Assembly (NCBI GenBank): GCA_964354375.1
Contig: CAYGZQ010000070.1
Coordinates: 1-19,444, forward strand
Source of the DNA: CAYGZQ01 sp964354375 [NCBI: uncultured Planctomycetota bacterium]
GTDB taxonomy: Bacteria > JAJVIF01 > JAPKYR01
Direction of reading: 5' to 3'
Length of the DNA stretch: 19,444 nt
Shown piece after piece: positions 1-8,014 of this stretch; the first letter of the stretch is position 1, and every line of letters starts with the position of its first letter. The position numbers were made by a program, and so were the translations under genes. Below the pieces are notes generated by a model. That model worked only from the letters and a program-made list of their open reading frames with translations, was not told the origin of the DNA and made no database searches.

Positions 1-88
1 GCTCAGCACCCCCAGGCTCGAAGACTCGCCTGAGGGTGCCACGCCTGATATGCCCTCCTTGCGCGAAGTCGGACTTTTTCAACAGCCC
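1..88. mobile_element. 3' part of a short palindromic mobile element (copy 1, cut by window edge)
   Basis: Positions 6-88 align without gaps to 10753-10835 in the same orientation, with 77 of 83 bases identical by my count. The segment ends in TTTTTCAACAGCCC (75-88), the same terminal sequence as the intact copy. Near the start is an imperfect hairpin, GCACCCCCAGGC (6-17) against GCCTGAGGGTGC (28-39). The left end of this copy, with the matching terminal inverted repeat, lies outside the window. There is no coding capacity, so it is read as a non-autonomous (MITE-like) element. Confidence 0.75.
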
Positions 89-283
89 CAAGATGCACAT
101 GCGCCTCCGGCGCATGGTTCTTCGCAGTCTCATTGAAAACGAGAACCCGCAGGATGCGCGTCCTACTGCCTTGCCGCCGGACATTTGCCTCCGGACCCGA
201 AAAGTTCCACATTCCCCTGCGAATCGGCGTATTATTCCCGGTCGGTTCCTGAGAGTTGAGAGCCTTCATGGCGGAGGTCCGCG
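89..283. other. leader of the ABC exporter operon, no gene
   Basis: No convincing gene is present. A perfect 8-bp hairpin, CATGCGCC (98-105) against GGCGCATG (109-116), follows the mobile element directly. TATTAT at 230-235 resembles a -10 box but lacks a good -35. GGAGG at 273-277 is the ribosome binding site of the next gene. Confidence 0.4.
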
Positions 284-1081
284 TTGGCGATCCTGGAAAC
301 GAAGGGGCTCACAAAGCAGTTCGGGGCTCTGGTGGCTGTCGACGACCTGAACTTGTCGGTCGAGCACGGCGGCGTGTTCGGGCTCCTGGGTCCCAACGGC
401 GCCGGCAAGACGACAGCCATCAAGATGCTCACCACGTTGCTTCCCCCGACACGCGGGAGCGCCACCATAGCCGGTTTCGATGTGGTCCGTCGCCCGTCCG
501 ATGTGCGACGCAATATCGGCTATGTCCCCCAGCTCATATCCGCCGACGGCACTCTCACCGGCTACGAAAACCTCCTCGTGTTCGCCAAGCTGTACGATAT
601 CCCGCGACGCGAGCGCGAGAAGCGAATCCAGGATGCTCTCGATTTCATGGGCTTGACGGATTTCGCACGCAAGATGGTGAGAACTTACTCCGGGGGCATG
701 ATTCGACGTCTTGAGATCGCTCAATCGATGCTTCACCGACCCCGTATGCTGTTTCTGGACGAGCCGACCATCGGGCTCGATCCGCTCGCGCGGAAGAGTG
801 TCTGGGACCATGTGGAGCAGCTCAAGGCCGATTATGATACGACGATTCTTTTGACCACCCATCTCATGGAGGAGGCCGACAGCCTTTGCGACCGTGTGGC
901 CATCATGCATCACGGGAAAGTGGTCGCGAGGGGCACTCCGGACGAGCTGAAAGCTTCGATCGGCTCGGAACAGGCCACGCTGGACGAGGTCTTCATTCAT
1001 TTCACCGGCGATTCCCTGGAGACGGGAGGTGGGTTTCGTGAGACCACTCGAACACGTCGCACAGCCCGCAGGCTTGGCTAG
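284..1081 (+). CDS. ABC transporter ATP-binding protein (DrrA-type exporter ATPase)
   Basis: This is the cytoplasmic ATPase of an ABC-2 type exporter, powering export of an unknown substrate (drug, lipid or polysaccharide) through the permease encoded next. All nucleotide-binding motifs are present: Walker A GPNGAGKT (residues 36-43), Q-loop Gln83, signature YSGGM (135-139), Walker B MLFLDE (155-160) and H-loop His192. The length, 265 aa, is usual for compact DrrA/CcmA-type ATPases. The start is TTG at 284, chosen because GGAGG lies 6 nt upstream and the protein aligns from there. The 3' end overlaps the permease start by about 44 nt, implying translational coupling. The last 20 or so residues are Arg/Thr-rich and look like a by-product of that overlap. 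The substrate cannot be read from sequence. Confidence 0.93.
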   Translation: MAILETKGLTKQFGALVAVDDLNLSVEHGGVFGLLGPNGAGKTTAIKMLTTLLPPTRGSATIAGFDVVRRPSDVRRNIGYVPQLISADGTLTGYENLLVFAKLYDIPRREREKRIQDALDFMGLTDFARKMVRTYSGGMIRRLEIAQSMLHRPRMLFLDEPTIGLDPLARKSVWDHVEQLKADYDTTILLTTHLMEEADSLCDRVAIMHHGKVVARGTPDELKASIGSEQATLDEVFIHFTGDSLETGGGFRETTRTRRTARRLG

Positions 1082-1865
1082 ACCGTTCCTGTCCGTCGGC
1101 CGGTTCGTCTCCAAGACTTTCGTGATCGCAGAGCTGGAAGCGCGCAAGCTTCTCCATGACCCCTCCGAGCTTATCACCCGCGCGGTTCAGCCTGCGCTGT
1201 GGCTCCTCGTGTTCGGGCAGGTGGTCGGACGCACGCGGGTATTCGACACCGGTGACCTTTCCTATGTTGCCTTCATGTCCCCCGGAATCCTTGCCCAGAG
1301 CGTCCTCTTTATCTCGATATTCTTCGGGATATCCGTACTGTGGGAGCGCGACCTCGGGATACTTCACAAGTTCCTCGTGACACCGACTCCGCGCACAGCC
1401 CTTGTCCTGGGCAAGGCGCTTTCCGCCGGAGTGAGAGGCGTCGCCCAATCGATCGTGGTGTACGCCCTCGCGCTCGCGATTGGGGTTAAAATGAACTGGA
1501 ATCCGCTCGCGCTGCTGGGAGTGCTCGCAACGGTGATCCTGGGCGCCGCTTTCTTCTCGACCTTTTCTCTCGTCATCGCCTGCCTTGTCAAGACGCGCGA
1601 GCGCTTCATGGGAATCGGACAGGTCATGACCATGCCGCTCTTCTTCGCCAGCAATGCCATATACCCGATAGACATCATGCCCAGGTGGCTCCAGATTGTC
1701 TCGGTCGTGAATCCGCTCAGTTATGAAGTGGACGCTCTGCGCACCCTGATGATACAGGGCGGCAAATCCACGTTCGGACTCCCCCTCGATTTCGCCGTCC
1801 TGATTGCCTGGACGGTGATAGCCATCCTGATCGGCGGCAGGCTGTACGAGAATGTCGTGAGGTAG
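1038..1865 (+). CDS. ABC-2 type transporter permease
   Basis: Membrane partner of the preceding ATPase, in the DrrB/ABC-2 permease family. About 275 aa with some six hydrophobic segments, including ALWLLVFGQVVG near residue 45, a segment around SVLFISIFFGISVLW, a long one around GVLATVILGAAFFSTF, the MPLFFASNAIYPID stretch typical of ABC-2 permeases, and a C-terminal AVLIAWTVIAILIGG segment. The preferred start is GTG 1038, with GGGAGG at 1024-1029. An in-frame GTG at 1029 is possible but overlaps that binding site. The gene begins inside the ATPase gene, so the two form an operon. It carries no other domain, and the exported substrate is unknown. Confidence 0.9.
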   Translation: MRPLEHVAQPAGLARPFLSVGRFVSKTFVIAELEARKLLHDPSELITRAVQPALWLLVFGQVVGRTRVFDTGDLSYVAFMSPGILAQSVLFISIFFGISVLWERDLGILHKFLVTPTPRTALVLGKALSAGVRGVAQSIVVYALALAIGVKMNWNPLALLGVLATVILGAAFFSTFSLVIACLVKTRERFMGIGQVMTMPLFFASNAIYPIDIMPRWLQIVSVVNPLSYEVDALRTLMIQGGKSTFGLPLDFAVLIAWTVIAILIGGRLYENVVR

Positions 1866-1974
1866 CCTCCCATGGGCGCCGACAGTCCGGCAACGACAAT
1901 CTGCTCGTGCCTGGGGCGACCGGCTCATATCCCGCAATTTTCATCCGCCCGAAAATCATGTAAGATTCGTTCTC
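1866..1974. other. intergenic spacer
   Basis: I see no gene, clear terminator or convincing promoter in this spacer. Codons just before GTG 1975 show no strong Shine-Dalgarno sequence. Confidence 0.4.
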
Positions 1975-2583
1975 GTGGGAATCTCTCTCGCAATTGAGTT
2001 CTGGATCCTCGCAATCCTCTCCACCTGGATGACCGCTACCGCGATCTTTGTGCTCAAGGGTCGCAGGCAGCAAGAGGAGGAGATGCAGAACCTCTATGAG
2101 CAGGTCATCGGAGCGGTCCGCAAGGGCGACCTCCCCCGCGCGATACTGATACTCGAAGGCGAGCCGGGACCCCTCGCGGCGATCCTCTCGAGCGTGCTCA
2201 CCGAGGCGACCAAGTTCACGCCCAAGCTCAGGGTTGCGTACAAGGTCACGCTCGAGAGCCTGAAGCGTCGAAGCCATCTGCGGACGAATCCGCTTCGCAT
2301 TGTGTCGCTGGTCGCGGCCCTGATCGGCGTGATCGGCCTGGTTGTTCCCCTTGTCGCTCTGCTGGCGGGAAATCCGCCTGCATGGGCGCATGCGTTCCTG
2401 CTTCTTTTTCTGGCCGTCATAATCAGCGCCATAGCGTACGGCGTACAGGGCTCGGCCGAGCGGCAGGCTCGCGAAGGCCTCGAGGCCGCCGGTGACCTCG
2501 GCAAGCAGATGCTCGGCTACCTGCTCAGCCCCGACAGCCCGCTCAGAGCCCTCAGAGGACAAGCGTTCCCGCCCCCGGAATAG
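1975..2583 (+). CDS. small membrane protein resembling the MotA/TolQ/ExbB channel family
   Basis: A protein of about 202 aa with an N-terminal membrane segment (residues 6-27), a charged cytoplasmic stretch with a Glu-rich start (RRQQEEEMQNL), and two further hydrophobic segments near residues 105-130 and 138-158. The pattern fits the TolQ/ExbB/MotA layout: one TM helix, then a region of the type RKGDLPRAILILEGEPGPLA, then two TM helices. The order of segments and the GDLPRA-GPLA wording support the match, but the signature residues of the channel family are not clearly present, so this is tentative. No TolR/ExbD/MotB partner lies beside it. The GTG start at 1975 has no clear ribosome binding site; ATG 2029 would remove most of the first helix and is less likely. 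Any proton-channel function is inference. Confidence 0.6.
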   Translation: MGISLAIEFWILAILSTWMTATAIFVLKGRRQQEEEMQNLYEQVIGAVRKGDLPRAILILEGEPGPLAAILSSVLTEATKFTPKLRVAYKVTLESLKRRSHLRTNPLRIVSLVAALIGVIGLVVPLVALLAGNPPAWAHAFLLLFLAVIISAIAYGVQGSAERQAREGLEAAGDLGKQMLGYLLSPDSPLRALRGQAFPPPE

Positions 2584-2737
2584 GATTCCTTTGAGCCCCC
2601 CGCGAAGGTGCATCCGGCATTTGGCTTCGAAGCGCAAGGCTTGGGAACGGGAAGGAATTCCGCCGGAAGAGGTATGATCTCCACGAGGTTTTCTTGCGTC
2701 TTAACTTTGGGAACCGCTGGTGCCGGAGGAAGATGCC
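2584..2737. other. intergenic spacer with possible promoter
   Basis: No gene is seen. TATGAT (2673-2678) matches a -10 box in five of six positions, but no -35 lies at normal spacing. GGAGGA at 2725-2730 is the ribosome binding site for the following gene. Confidence 0.3.
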
Positions 2738-4306
2738 GTGAAATCCTTCATTTCTCTGATCGTCGCCTTTGTGCTGTGTGTCGCCTGCGTCCGCCATCCC
2801 TCCGCTGACGCTTCTCAGTCCCATTCATCCGAAGCTCGATCGACTGGAAACACCGCCTCACTCGATGTAGACATCTTCTCTGGTGACGACTCCCAGCGGT
2901 TAGCGAACAGTTCAAGCTGGTTCCGAAGCCAGTCGACCGTTGCCGGCATTGGAGAGCTTGTCTGCGCATTGGACCACCAGGGTCGTCTTTACGCATGCGC
3001 TCCGTATGGGTCACGCGCGGACAGAGAAAATGAGAATGCGGAAGTCCCTACCGCCTGCCTCATGAGATTCAAACCCGATGGAAACCTGGACTGGTCGGTC
3101 CTGTGGGGCTACGCGGCAGGCCACTCCGGCCAGTACGTTACGTGCATTGCGCTCGGCCCCGATAACTCGGTCTATGTCGCCGGTTCTCTTACTGGCTCGG
3201 TTGATTTCGATCCCGGCGACGGCGAGGATGTCCATGATGCCGTCCGCGACGGCGCGTATTACCTGACCTCTTTCACTGCGGATGGAGAATACGGATGGAC
3301 TCGCTCCTGGGGGGGAGGCAGCGAGGAGGCTCAGGAAATCCGGTCCGTTGCGTGCGATCCTGACGGCAACGTGTTTATCGTCGGGCAGTTCTGGGGCAGT
3401 GTTGACTTCGACCCGTGCGAGGGCGAGTCCCGCGTGAGCGGCGACGATCGGGACGCGTATATCCTGAAGCTGAACTCGGTCGGTATGTTCGAGTGGGTCC
3501 GGACCTGGAACGACAGCTCCTACGAGATGCCGACCAAAGTCGCCGTCTCTCGCTCCGGTGAAGCTTTCGTCACAGGCTATTTCCAGGAGAACACCGCGTC
3601 GAGCCGGACCAATATCGATCTGGTCCTGCAAATCAGACGCATGTTTATCTATATACGGCGCTTTGATGCAGATGGCAACATGGTTTGGAACCAGGTTTAT
3701 GGCGGCGGGAACGACATGCAGCCCGCCGATCTCGTTCTCGACTCGAGGGACAACATCTACACAACCGGCTATTTCGGCTCGTTTGCGGATTTGGCCCCGG
3801 ATGAACGAGTCGTGGTCAGCGGTGACTATCCGTACCACTCTTTCGTTTCCAGTTTTGATTCTTCCGGGTATCTCCGCTGGGTAAACATTTTCGGCGGGTA
3901 TGAGTTGCACGGAAATGTCCTTTCCACTTCTGCACCGTCGGAATTGTATATCAACAGCGCCGGCAACGCCGTTGTGCTCGGCACATTCTCGGGCAGGCTG
4001 GACGTGCCTGCGAGTCCTCCCTCCGCCATGTCATACACAAGCGACGACTCCGATATTTATTTTGTCGAATACGATCCGGAAGGGAAGGAGGTCTCCGCCT
4101 GGACTCTGGGCGGCGATGATTATCAGGATGTCCAGTGGGCTATGCCTGACAGCGACGGAAACCTTTACCTGTCGGGCACCTTTGGTAATTCAATCGATCT
4201 TTCCTCGACTTTTGGGACGGTGATCAAGGACCCGCACATGTATTCCTCGGCTTACTCCTATAACGTCTACCTTGCCAAACTGTCCGCCGACATTCTGCCC
4301 GACTGA
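2738..4306 (+). CDS. secreted SBBP-repeat (beta-propeller) protein
   Basis: An exported protein of about 522 aa with an N-terminal signal (MKSFISLIVAFVLCVAC). Cys17 could be a lipidation site, but the residues before it do not form a canonical lipobox, so lipoprotein status is uncertain. The mature part carries at least five recurring units of the SBBP type, each with an asparagine or glycine turn, a strand like VYVAGSLTGSVDFDPG or VFIVGQFWGSVDFDP, and a Trp-rich strand such as GYLRWVNIFGG or EYGWTRSWGGG. Such repeats build beta-propellers in cell-surface proteins; the ligand is unknown. GTG 2738 was chosen over an in-frame GTG at 2720 because GGAGGA sits 7 nt upstream and the signal peptide begins there. 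It stands alone between spacers. Confidence 0.8.
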   Translation: MKSFISLIVAFVLCVACVRHPSADASQSHSSEARSTGNTASLDVDIFSGDDSQRLANSSSWFRSQSTVAGIGELVCALDHQGRLYACAPYGSRADRENENAEVPTACLMRFKPDGNLDWSVLWGYAAGHSGQYVTCIALGPDNSVYVAGSLTGSVDFDPGDGEDVHDAVRDGAYYLTSFTADGEYGWTRSWGGGSEEAQEIRSVACDPDGNVFIVGQFWGSVDFDPCEGESRVSGDDRDAYILKLNSVGMFEWVRTWNDSSYEMPTKVAVSRSGEAFVTGYFQENTASSRTNIDLVLQIRRMFIYIRRFDADGNMVWNQVYGGGNDMQPADLVLDSRDNIYTTGYFGSFADLAPDERVVVSGDYPYHSFVSSFDSSGYLRWVNIFGGYELHGNVLSTSAPSELYINSAGNAVVLGTFSGRLDVPASPPSAMSYTSDDSDIYFVEYDPEGKEVSAWTLGGDDYQDVQWAMPDSDGNLYLSGTFGNSIDLSSTFGTVIKDPHMYSSAYSYNVYLAKLSADILPD

Positions 4307-4394
4307 GCCGGGGTGGTGGATTCTCCCCTCGAGGAGAAGGACCGCCCATCGACGCTCCATCGCTCGGAGGCTGAACAGCTGCCCCTCGAAATGA
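4307..4394. terminator. possible weak terminator hairpin after the SBBP gene
   Basis: TTCTCC (4321-4326) and GGAGAA (4333-4338) can pair into a short hairpin a few bases after the stop codon. No T-run follows, so intrinsic termination is doubtful. The rest of the spacer shows nothing else. Confidence 0.25.
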
Positions 4395-4400
4395 TATACT
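4372..4400 (+). promoter_or_regulatory. candidate sigma-70 promoter with extended -10
   Basis: TGAACA (4372-4377, four of six matches to the -35 consensus), a 17-nt spacer and TATACT (4395-4400) preceded by TG one base upstream (TGATATACT), which is an extended -10. It lies about 70 nt before the flavoprotein gene and would drive that gene and perhaps the run up to sdhB. Confidence 0.45.
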
Positions 4401-4472
4401 ACCCGTTCCTGCACCAGCCGTGGCTCTGAGGTATCGCTGCTCTCTTATGACAGTAGCAGGGATAATTTTATC

Positions 4473-5669
4473 ATGCAGATAGTCATCGCGGGAGGAGGAC
4501 CCGGCGGCGCGAGTTGCGCCCGGACGCTTGCGAAGGCCGGCATACGTGCGGTCCTTATCGAGGCGTCCCCCGGTCGCGATAAGCCGTGCGCAGGCGGACT
4601 TCCTTCCGTCCTGTTCGAGCATTATCAGGTTCCGGACCTTCTGATAAGGCAGCGAGCCAAAGGGGTGATTTTCCAGGCCCCGTCGGGCCTGCGCGTTGGG
4701 GCGACATTCCCGCCGGGGCAGTTTATCGCCACCGTTAACCGCCACGAATTCGACACGCATCTGCGCTGGTCCGCCGAGGACGCCGGCGCAATTAACGTCA
4801 ACGGTCGGGTCCTCAGCTATGAAGACAAGGGGTCGCAACTCCTTGTGAGATACCGCGATCGGGACGGACGCGCCCGAACGACCGAAGCCGACTTCCTCGT
4901 TGCAGCGGACGGAGCCTGGAGCCGCGTGGCAAAGCAGACGATGGGCAGCCGGCTGCCGATGGTCGTGGCTGTCCAGGAGGAGATAAGACCCAGGCCTGAC
5001 CGACTCGGGGTCTTGGGGGACAACTGCCTCTTCAACTATTCCCCCGCGGTCAGCCCTGATTTCTATGGCTGGATTTTCCCGAAAGGCGACCGTGTCTCCG
5101 TGGGCGTGGGCACCTCTCCGCAGAATCAGCAATCTCTGTCCGCTTTGCTCTCACGCATGAAGGAACTACACGACGACCTCCTGCAGGGCGGCGAGGTCCT
5201 CTCGCGCAACGGCGCGTTCATTCCAGCGGGTCAATATCCCCAGCATGGCCGGAAAAGGGTCCTGCTGGTCGGCGACGCAGCCGGATTCGTGCTCCCGGCA
5301 TGCGGCGAGGGAATATATTTCGCGATGCGGTCCGGCGAGATCGCGGCCTCGGTAATCGAGGACATAGGCTCGAAACGTCCCGACATACTCGTCTCCCGCT
5401 ACACCGATATCGTCAACAGCGAGTTCAGGCCCATTTTCAGATACTTCTCCAAGATCGAGCGGGTAACATACAGGTCCGCCGTCTCCCGCGAGGTTTTCGT
5501 GCGTCTGGCAAGAGACAGATTCATGGCGCGGAAAATCCTCTGCGCTTTCGCGACCAAGACCCACCGGCACACTCCCATTTTCAAGAAGCTGGCGGTCATG
5601 TTCGATCTCATGGCCATTCGGATCGATGTCGCGCTCAAAGTCGCCCGAAAACCCGGCTTCGGGGAATGA
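4473..5669 (+). CDS. geranylgeranyl reductase family FAD-dependent oxidoreductase
   Basis: A 398-aa flavoprotein of the p-hydroxybenzoate-hydroxylase fold, most like geranylgeranyl reductases (ChlP, archaeal GGR, MenJ). These saturate double bonds in isoprenoid chains of lipids, chlorophyll or menaquinone. Visible motifs: dinucleotide-binding GGGPGG (residues 7-12) with ribose-binding Glu30, the family-typical PCAGGLP (38-44), and the second FAD motif GDAAGFVLPACGEGI starting at Gly267. Start ATG 4473 puts the FAD motif at the expected distance from the N-terminus. It lies 120 nt before the parvulin gene and shortly upstream of sdhCAB, so a menaquinone or membrane-lipid substrate is plausible, but that is inference. 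The exact substrate is unknown. Confidence 0.85.
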   Translation: MQIVIAGGGPGGASCARTLAKAGIRAVLIEASPGRDKPCAGGLPSVLFEHYQVPDLLIRQRAKGVIFQAPSGLRVGATFPPGQFIATVNRHEFDTHLRWSAEDAGAINVNGRVLSYEDKGSQLLVRYRDRDGRARTTEADFLVAADGAWSRVAKQTMGSRLPMVVAVQEEIRPRPDRLGVLGDNCLFNYSPAVSPDFYGWIFPKGDRVSVGVGTSPQNQQSLSALLSRMKELHDDLLQGGEVLSRNGAFIPAGQYPQHGRKRVLLVGDAAGFVLPACGEGIYFAMRSGEIAASVIEDIGSKRPDILVSRYTDIVNSEFRPIFRYFSKIERVTYRSAVSREVFVRLARDRFMARKILCAFATKTHRHTPIFKKLAVMFDLMAIRIDVALKVARKPGFGE

Positions 5670-5789
5670 CGCCGCAGCCTCGATTATTGATCCTTTTGTG
5701 CCTCACTTGAGGTCGTATTACCTTGCGGACGAGCCTTCACATGGCTATCATCAATCTGGATGCCTTTTCGGGCGGAAGGGATGTTTCCA
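5670..5789. other. intergenic spacer
   Basis: No gene and no promoter with acceptable -35/-10 spacing. GGAAGGG at 5774-5780 serves as ribosome binding site for ATG 5790. Confidence 0.4.
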
Positions 5790-6647
5790 ATGCTCCGACT
5801 ACACCGGCTTACAATTGCGTTACTCGCGCTCACGGTGTTCCTGCTTGGATGCGGTGTGCAGTCCAAGCACAAGACCCGCAGCTTCATGAGCGAGGAAGAG
5901 AAAAAGGCAATCGACACGATCTACAACCCGCCTGAGGAAGAGAAAACCGAAGAGGAAAAGCCCCCGGGCTTCCTCGAAGGACTAAGGGGCACCGCGATGA
6001 ATGTCAACAGTTTCGCGGTCGATATCGAAGGCATCCGCGCATTGTACGAGTACTACGCTTCGGTCAAAACTGAAGATCCCGAGGAATTGAAGCGCAAGGC
6101 CTGTGTCGCGTGGATCAATGCCTACGTGGCGATGAGCCAGTGGAGAGACAGCGTATACGATGCTCGCAAGAGGTTGAGTGATATTCGGAATCAGGTGAAG
6201 GGCGGAGCCGACTTCGGGTACCTGATTGTCGAGAACAGCCAGGAGCCGGGCGCAGACAAGAGCGGCGGCGACCTCGGCACGATTGCCAGAACCGCGGATC
6301 TGGGCCTCGATCCTATCTTCGAGATGCACGCCTTCACCGATCCGGTCGGCGAAGTGGTCGGGCCGTTTCCCACGATCTTCGGCTGGCATCTTATACAGGT
6401 TCTGGATCGCGACGACAAAGCCGATCCTCCGACGACCCATGTGCGTCACCTGCTTCTCTTTCACGGCCTGAAGCCGGAAAATGCCGACCTGATCCGGACA
6501 AGAATCAACCAATGGGTCTATCAGGCGGACATCAAGGTCGTCATGCCCGAGCTGTACGATGTGCTGCCCGAATATTCGCCGTCCGAGACGACGCAACCCG
6601 GGAATGCCCCGCAGGATGTCCCTGTGCCGGGTCAGCCGAATCAGTGA
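5790..6647 (+). CDS. parvulin-type peptidyl-prolyl isomerase lipoprotein
   Basis: A lipoprotein of about 285 aa with a clear signal and lipobox (LLGC, lipidated Cys21), anchoring it in the envelope. The parvulin (rotamase) domain is recognisable at residues about 136-209: KGGADF, then SGGDLG, a Phe/Ala-Phe pair, GEVVGPFPT and FGWHLIQV. The usual first strand (RHILV-like) is missing from its place; a matching VRHLLLFHG follows the domain instead. The Glu/Lys-rich linker after the lipid anchor and the helical segment before the domain recall SurA/PrsA-like chaperones that help exported proteins fold. ATG 5790 is preferred over 5760 and 5781 for its ribosome binding site 9 nt upstream. The tail is Pro/Gln-rich. 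The following gene begins 15 nt later. Confidence 0.82.
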   Translation: MLRLHRLTIALLALTVFLLGCGVQSKHKTRSFMSEEEKKAIDTIYNPPEEEKTEEEKPPGFLEGLRGTAMNVNSFAVDIEGIRALYEYYASVKTEDPEELKRKACVAWINAYVAMSQWRDSVYDARKRLSDIRNQVKGGADFGYLIVENSQEPGADKSGGDLGTIARTADLGLDPIFEMHAFTDPVGEVVGPFPTIFGWHLIQVLDRDDKADPPTTHVRHLLLFHGLKPENADLIRTRINQWVYQADIKVVMPELYDVLPEYSPSETTQPGNAPQDVPVPGQPNQ

Positions 6648-6662
6648 CGATAAGAGGTCAAT

Positions 6663-7160
6663 ATGCGTTACAGGAAACTTGGATTACGCGATGCTGTCTG
6701 GGTGCTCGTGTGCGTTGCGGCGCTGGTCGCCCTCATCGGCATCACCCTCGGAGCAGGTCGAGCCAAAGCCGACGATGCGGAGGATGTGAGCGCCCTTATC
6801 GACCAGTTCCAGGATGCATACTCAAACGAGCGTCTCACCGAGCTAAGGCAGCTTTTCGTCGCGGAAGCGGTAGTGGCGACCGACGGCTCGCAGGGAACGC
6901 GTCAGAGTGTCTGTTCAATCGATGAATGGCTTGAGAAAACGAAGGAATACGTGTTCGATGAGAACGAGCAACTGTCCGACGTTCTGTCGAACCGCGAAAT
7001 CCATGTTTTCCGAAACATGGCCTATGCGGTCTGCGATTACGAGTACACCAGCGATACCGAGGTCGGCCGTGGCGTTGACGTCCTGACTTTCCTCAAAATA
7101 CGCGATCACTGGAGAATCGTCAGTCTCCAGTTCACCGGAGATGAGACCCCCAAGGAATAA
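6663..7160 (+). CDS. NTF2-like (SnoaL/DUF4440-type) domain protein with N-terminal anchor
   Basis: A 165-aa protein with a membrane anchor or signal peptide (VWVLVCVAALVALIGITLGA, residues 12-31) and then a single NTF2-like cone-fold domain. Typical features are an initial helix LIDQFQDAYSNERLTELRQLF, a central strand EIHVFRNMAYAVCDYEY and a closing strand LTFLKIRDHWRIVSLQF. Such domains are often non-enzymatic scaffolds or small-ligand pockets; no catalytic residue can be assigned. The start has GAGG at 6654-6657 at good spacing. The gene sits 15 nt after the parvulin gene and 11 nt before sdhC, so it is very likely co-transcribed with the dehydrogenase. Its role there is unknown. Confidence 0.75.
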   Translation: MRYRKLGLRDAVWVLVCVAALVALIGITLGAGRAKADDAEDVSALIDQFQDAYSNERLTELRQLFVAEAVVATDGSQGTRQSVCSIDEWLEKTKEYVFDENEQLSDVLSNREIHVFRNMAYAVCDYEYTSDTEVGRGVDVLTFLKIRDHWRIVSLQFTGDETPKE

Positions 7161-7171
7161 ATGAGATCCTC

Positions 7172-8002
7172 ATGAAACGTTTGCTTATCTGGCCGACCCT
7201 CTTGTGGTCCCTTCAGGCGTTGACCGGCGGATTGCTGGTCATCTACGTTGTCGTTCACGCGATCGACAACGCAGCAATCCTCTTGAGCGAGAAAAATTAT
7301 GAGGACATGCTTGCGCTCTGGCACAAGACGCTACCTCATTGGTTCTATGTGATCATGGTTCTGGGACTGGTGGCTGTTTTCCTGGCCCACGCTCTGAACG
7401 GGATCCGAATCGCCTCGAAACCCTACAAAGAGATCGACGTCTCGTGGCGGCACAATGTCATGCTCAGGCATTCCGGCACGCTGTTCTGGTATGCGCAGGT
7501 GTTGACCGGGAGCGCGATCGCCATGTTCGGCATCTGGCACCTTCTCGTCCAACACGGAACTGTTGCCACCACGACCGCGCTTCAGAGCGCCGAGCGAGTG
7601 TCGCCCACGGTATTCACGATGTACGTGCTGTTTCTGGCCGCGCTGATGTTTCACTCGTTCAACGGTGTCAGATCGGTCACGATCAAGCTTGGTTTCATGA
7701 CCGACAAAGCCAAAGAGGGCGCGCTCGTGGGGCTCATGGGTTTCCTTTTCATCGTCTTCTTCGTCATGGGCGTCATGAGCGTGGCCAAATTCCTCCCTGC
7801 ACCTCAGCCGGATCCCGCCGCGCACGACATAGCGCTCCATTCTTCCGCGCCGCTTGAGAAGGGAGAATCTCCTCGACCCCCGGGCGACCTTCCCATTTTC
7901 TCTGACACGAAGAGCGATCGTTCCTCGCAGGCCTCGCAAGGTTCCGGCGATGCTCAGACGTCAGGAGAGACTCCGGACCCGCAGGGCGACTCATCGAATT
8001 AA
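7172..8002 (+). CDS. sdhC: succinate dehydrogenase/fumarate reductase di-heme cytochrome b subunit
   Basis: Membrane anchor of a type-B succinate:quinone oxidoreductase, carrying two haems b and the quinone site. Five hydrophobic helices are visible. Four histidines in helix positions (His29, His73, His123, His161) match the spacing of the haem ligands of Wolinella FrdC (44, 93, 143, 182). The residue two before the last ligand is Met159, where the Wolinella fumarate reductase has the E-pathway glutamate; its absence favours succinate oxidation with menaquinone, as in Bacillus-type enzymes. An unusual hydrophilic Ser/Pro/Asp-rich tail of about 65 residues follows the last helix. The order C-A-B and an sdhA ribosome binding site overlapping this stop codon show an operon. 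Confidence 0.9.
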   Translation: MKRLLIWPTLLWSLQALTGGLLVIYVVVHAIDNAAILLSEKNYEDMLALWHKTLPHWFYVIMVLGLVAVFLAHALNGIRIASKPYKEIDVSWRHNVMLRHSGTLFWYAQVLTGSAIAMFGIWHLLVQHGTVATTTALQSAERVSPTVFTMYVLFLAALMFHSFNGVRSVTIKLGFMTDKAKEGALVGLMGFLFIVFFVMGVMSVAKFLPAPQPDPAAHDIALHSSAPLEKGESPRPPGDLPIFSDTKSDRSSQASQGSGDAQTSGETPDPQGDSSN

Positions 8003-8014
8003 AGGACTCGCGCG

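Noticed and set aside
266-1177. Long minus-strand open frame of 303 codons opposite the ABC ATPase gene
   Set aside because: It is antisense to a gene with every ABC motif, has no family signal and reflects the GC-rich codon bias of the real gene.
6420-6600. Second complete parvulin domain in the isomerase
   Set aside because: Only the first-strand-like VRHLLLF is present; the later GG, Phe and FG-H motifs are missing.
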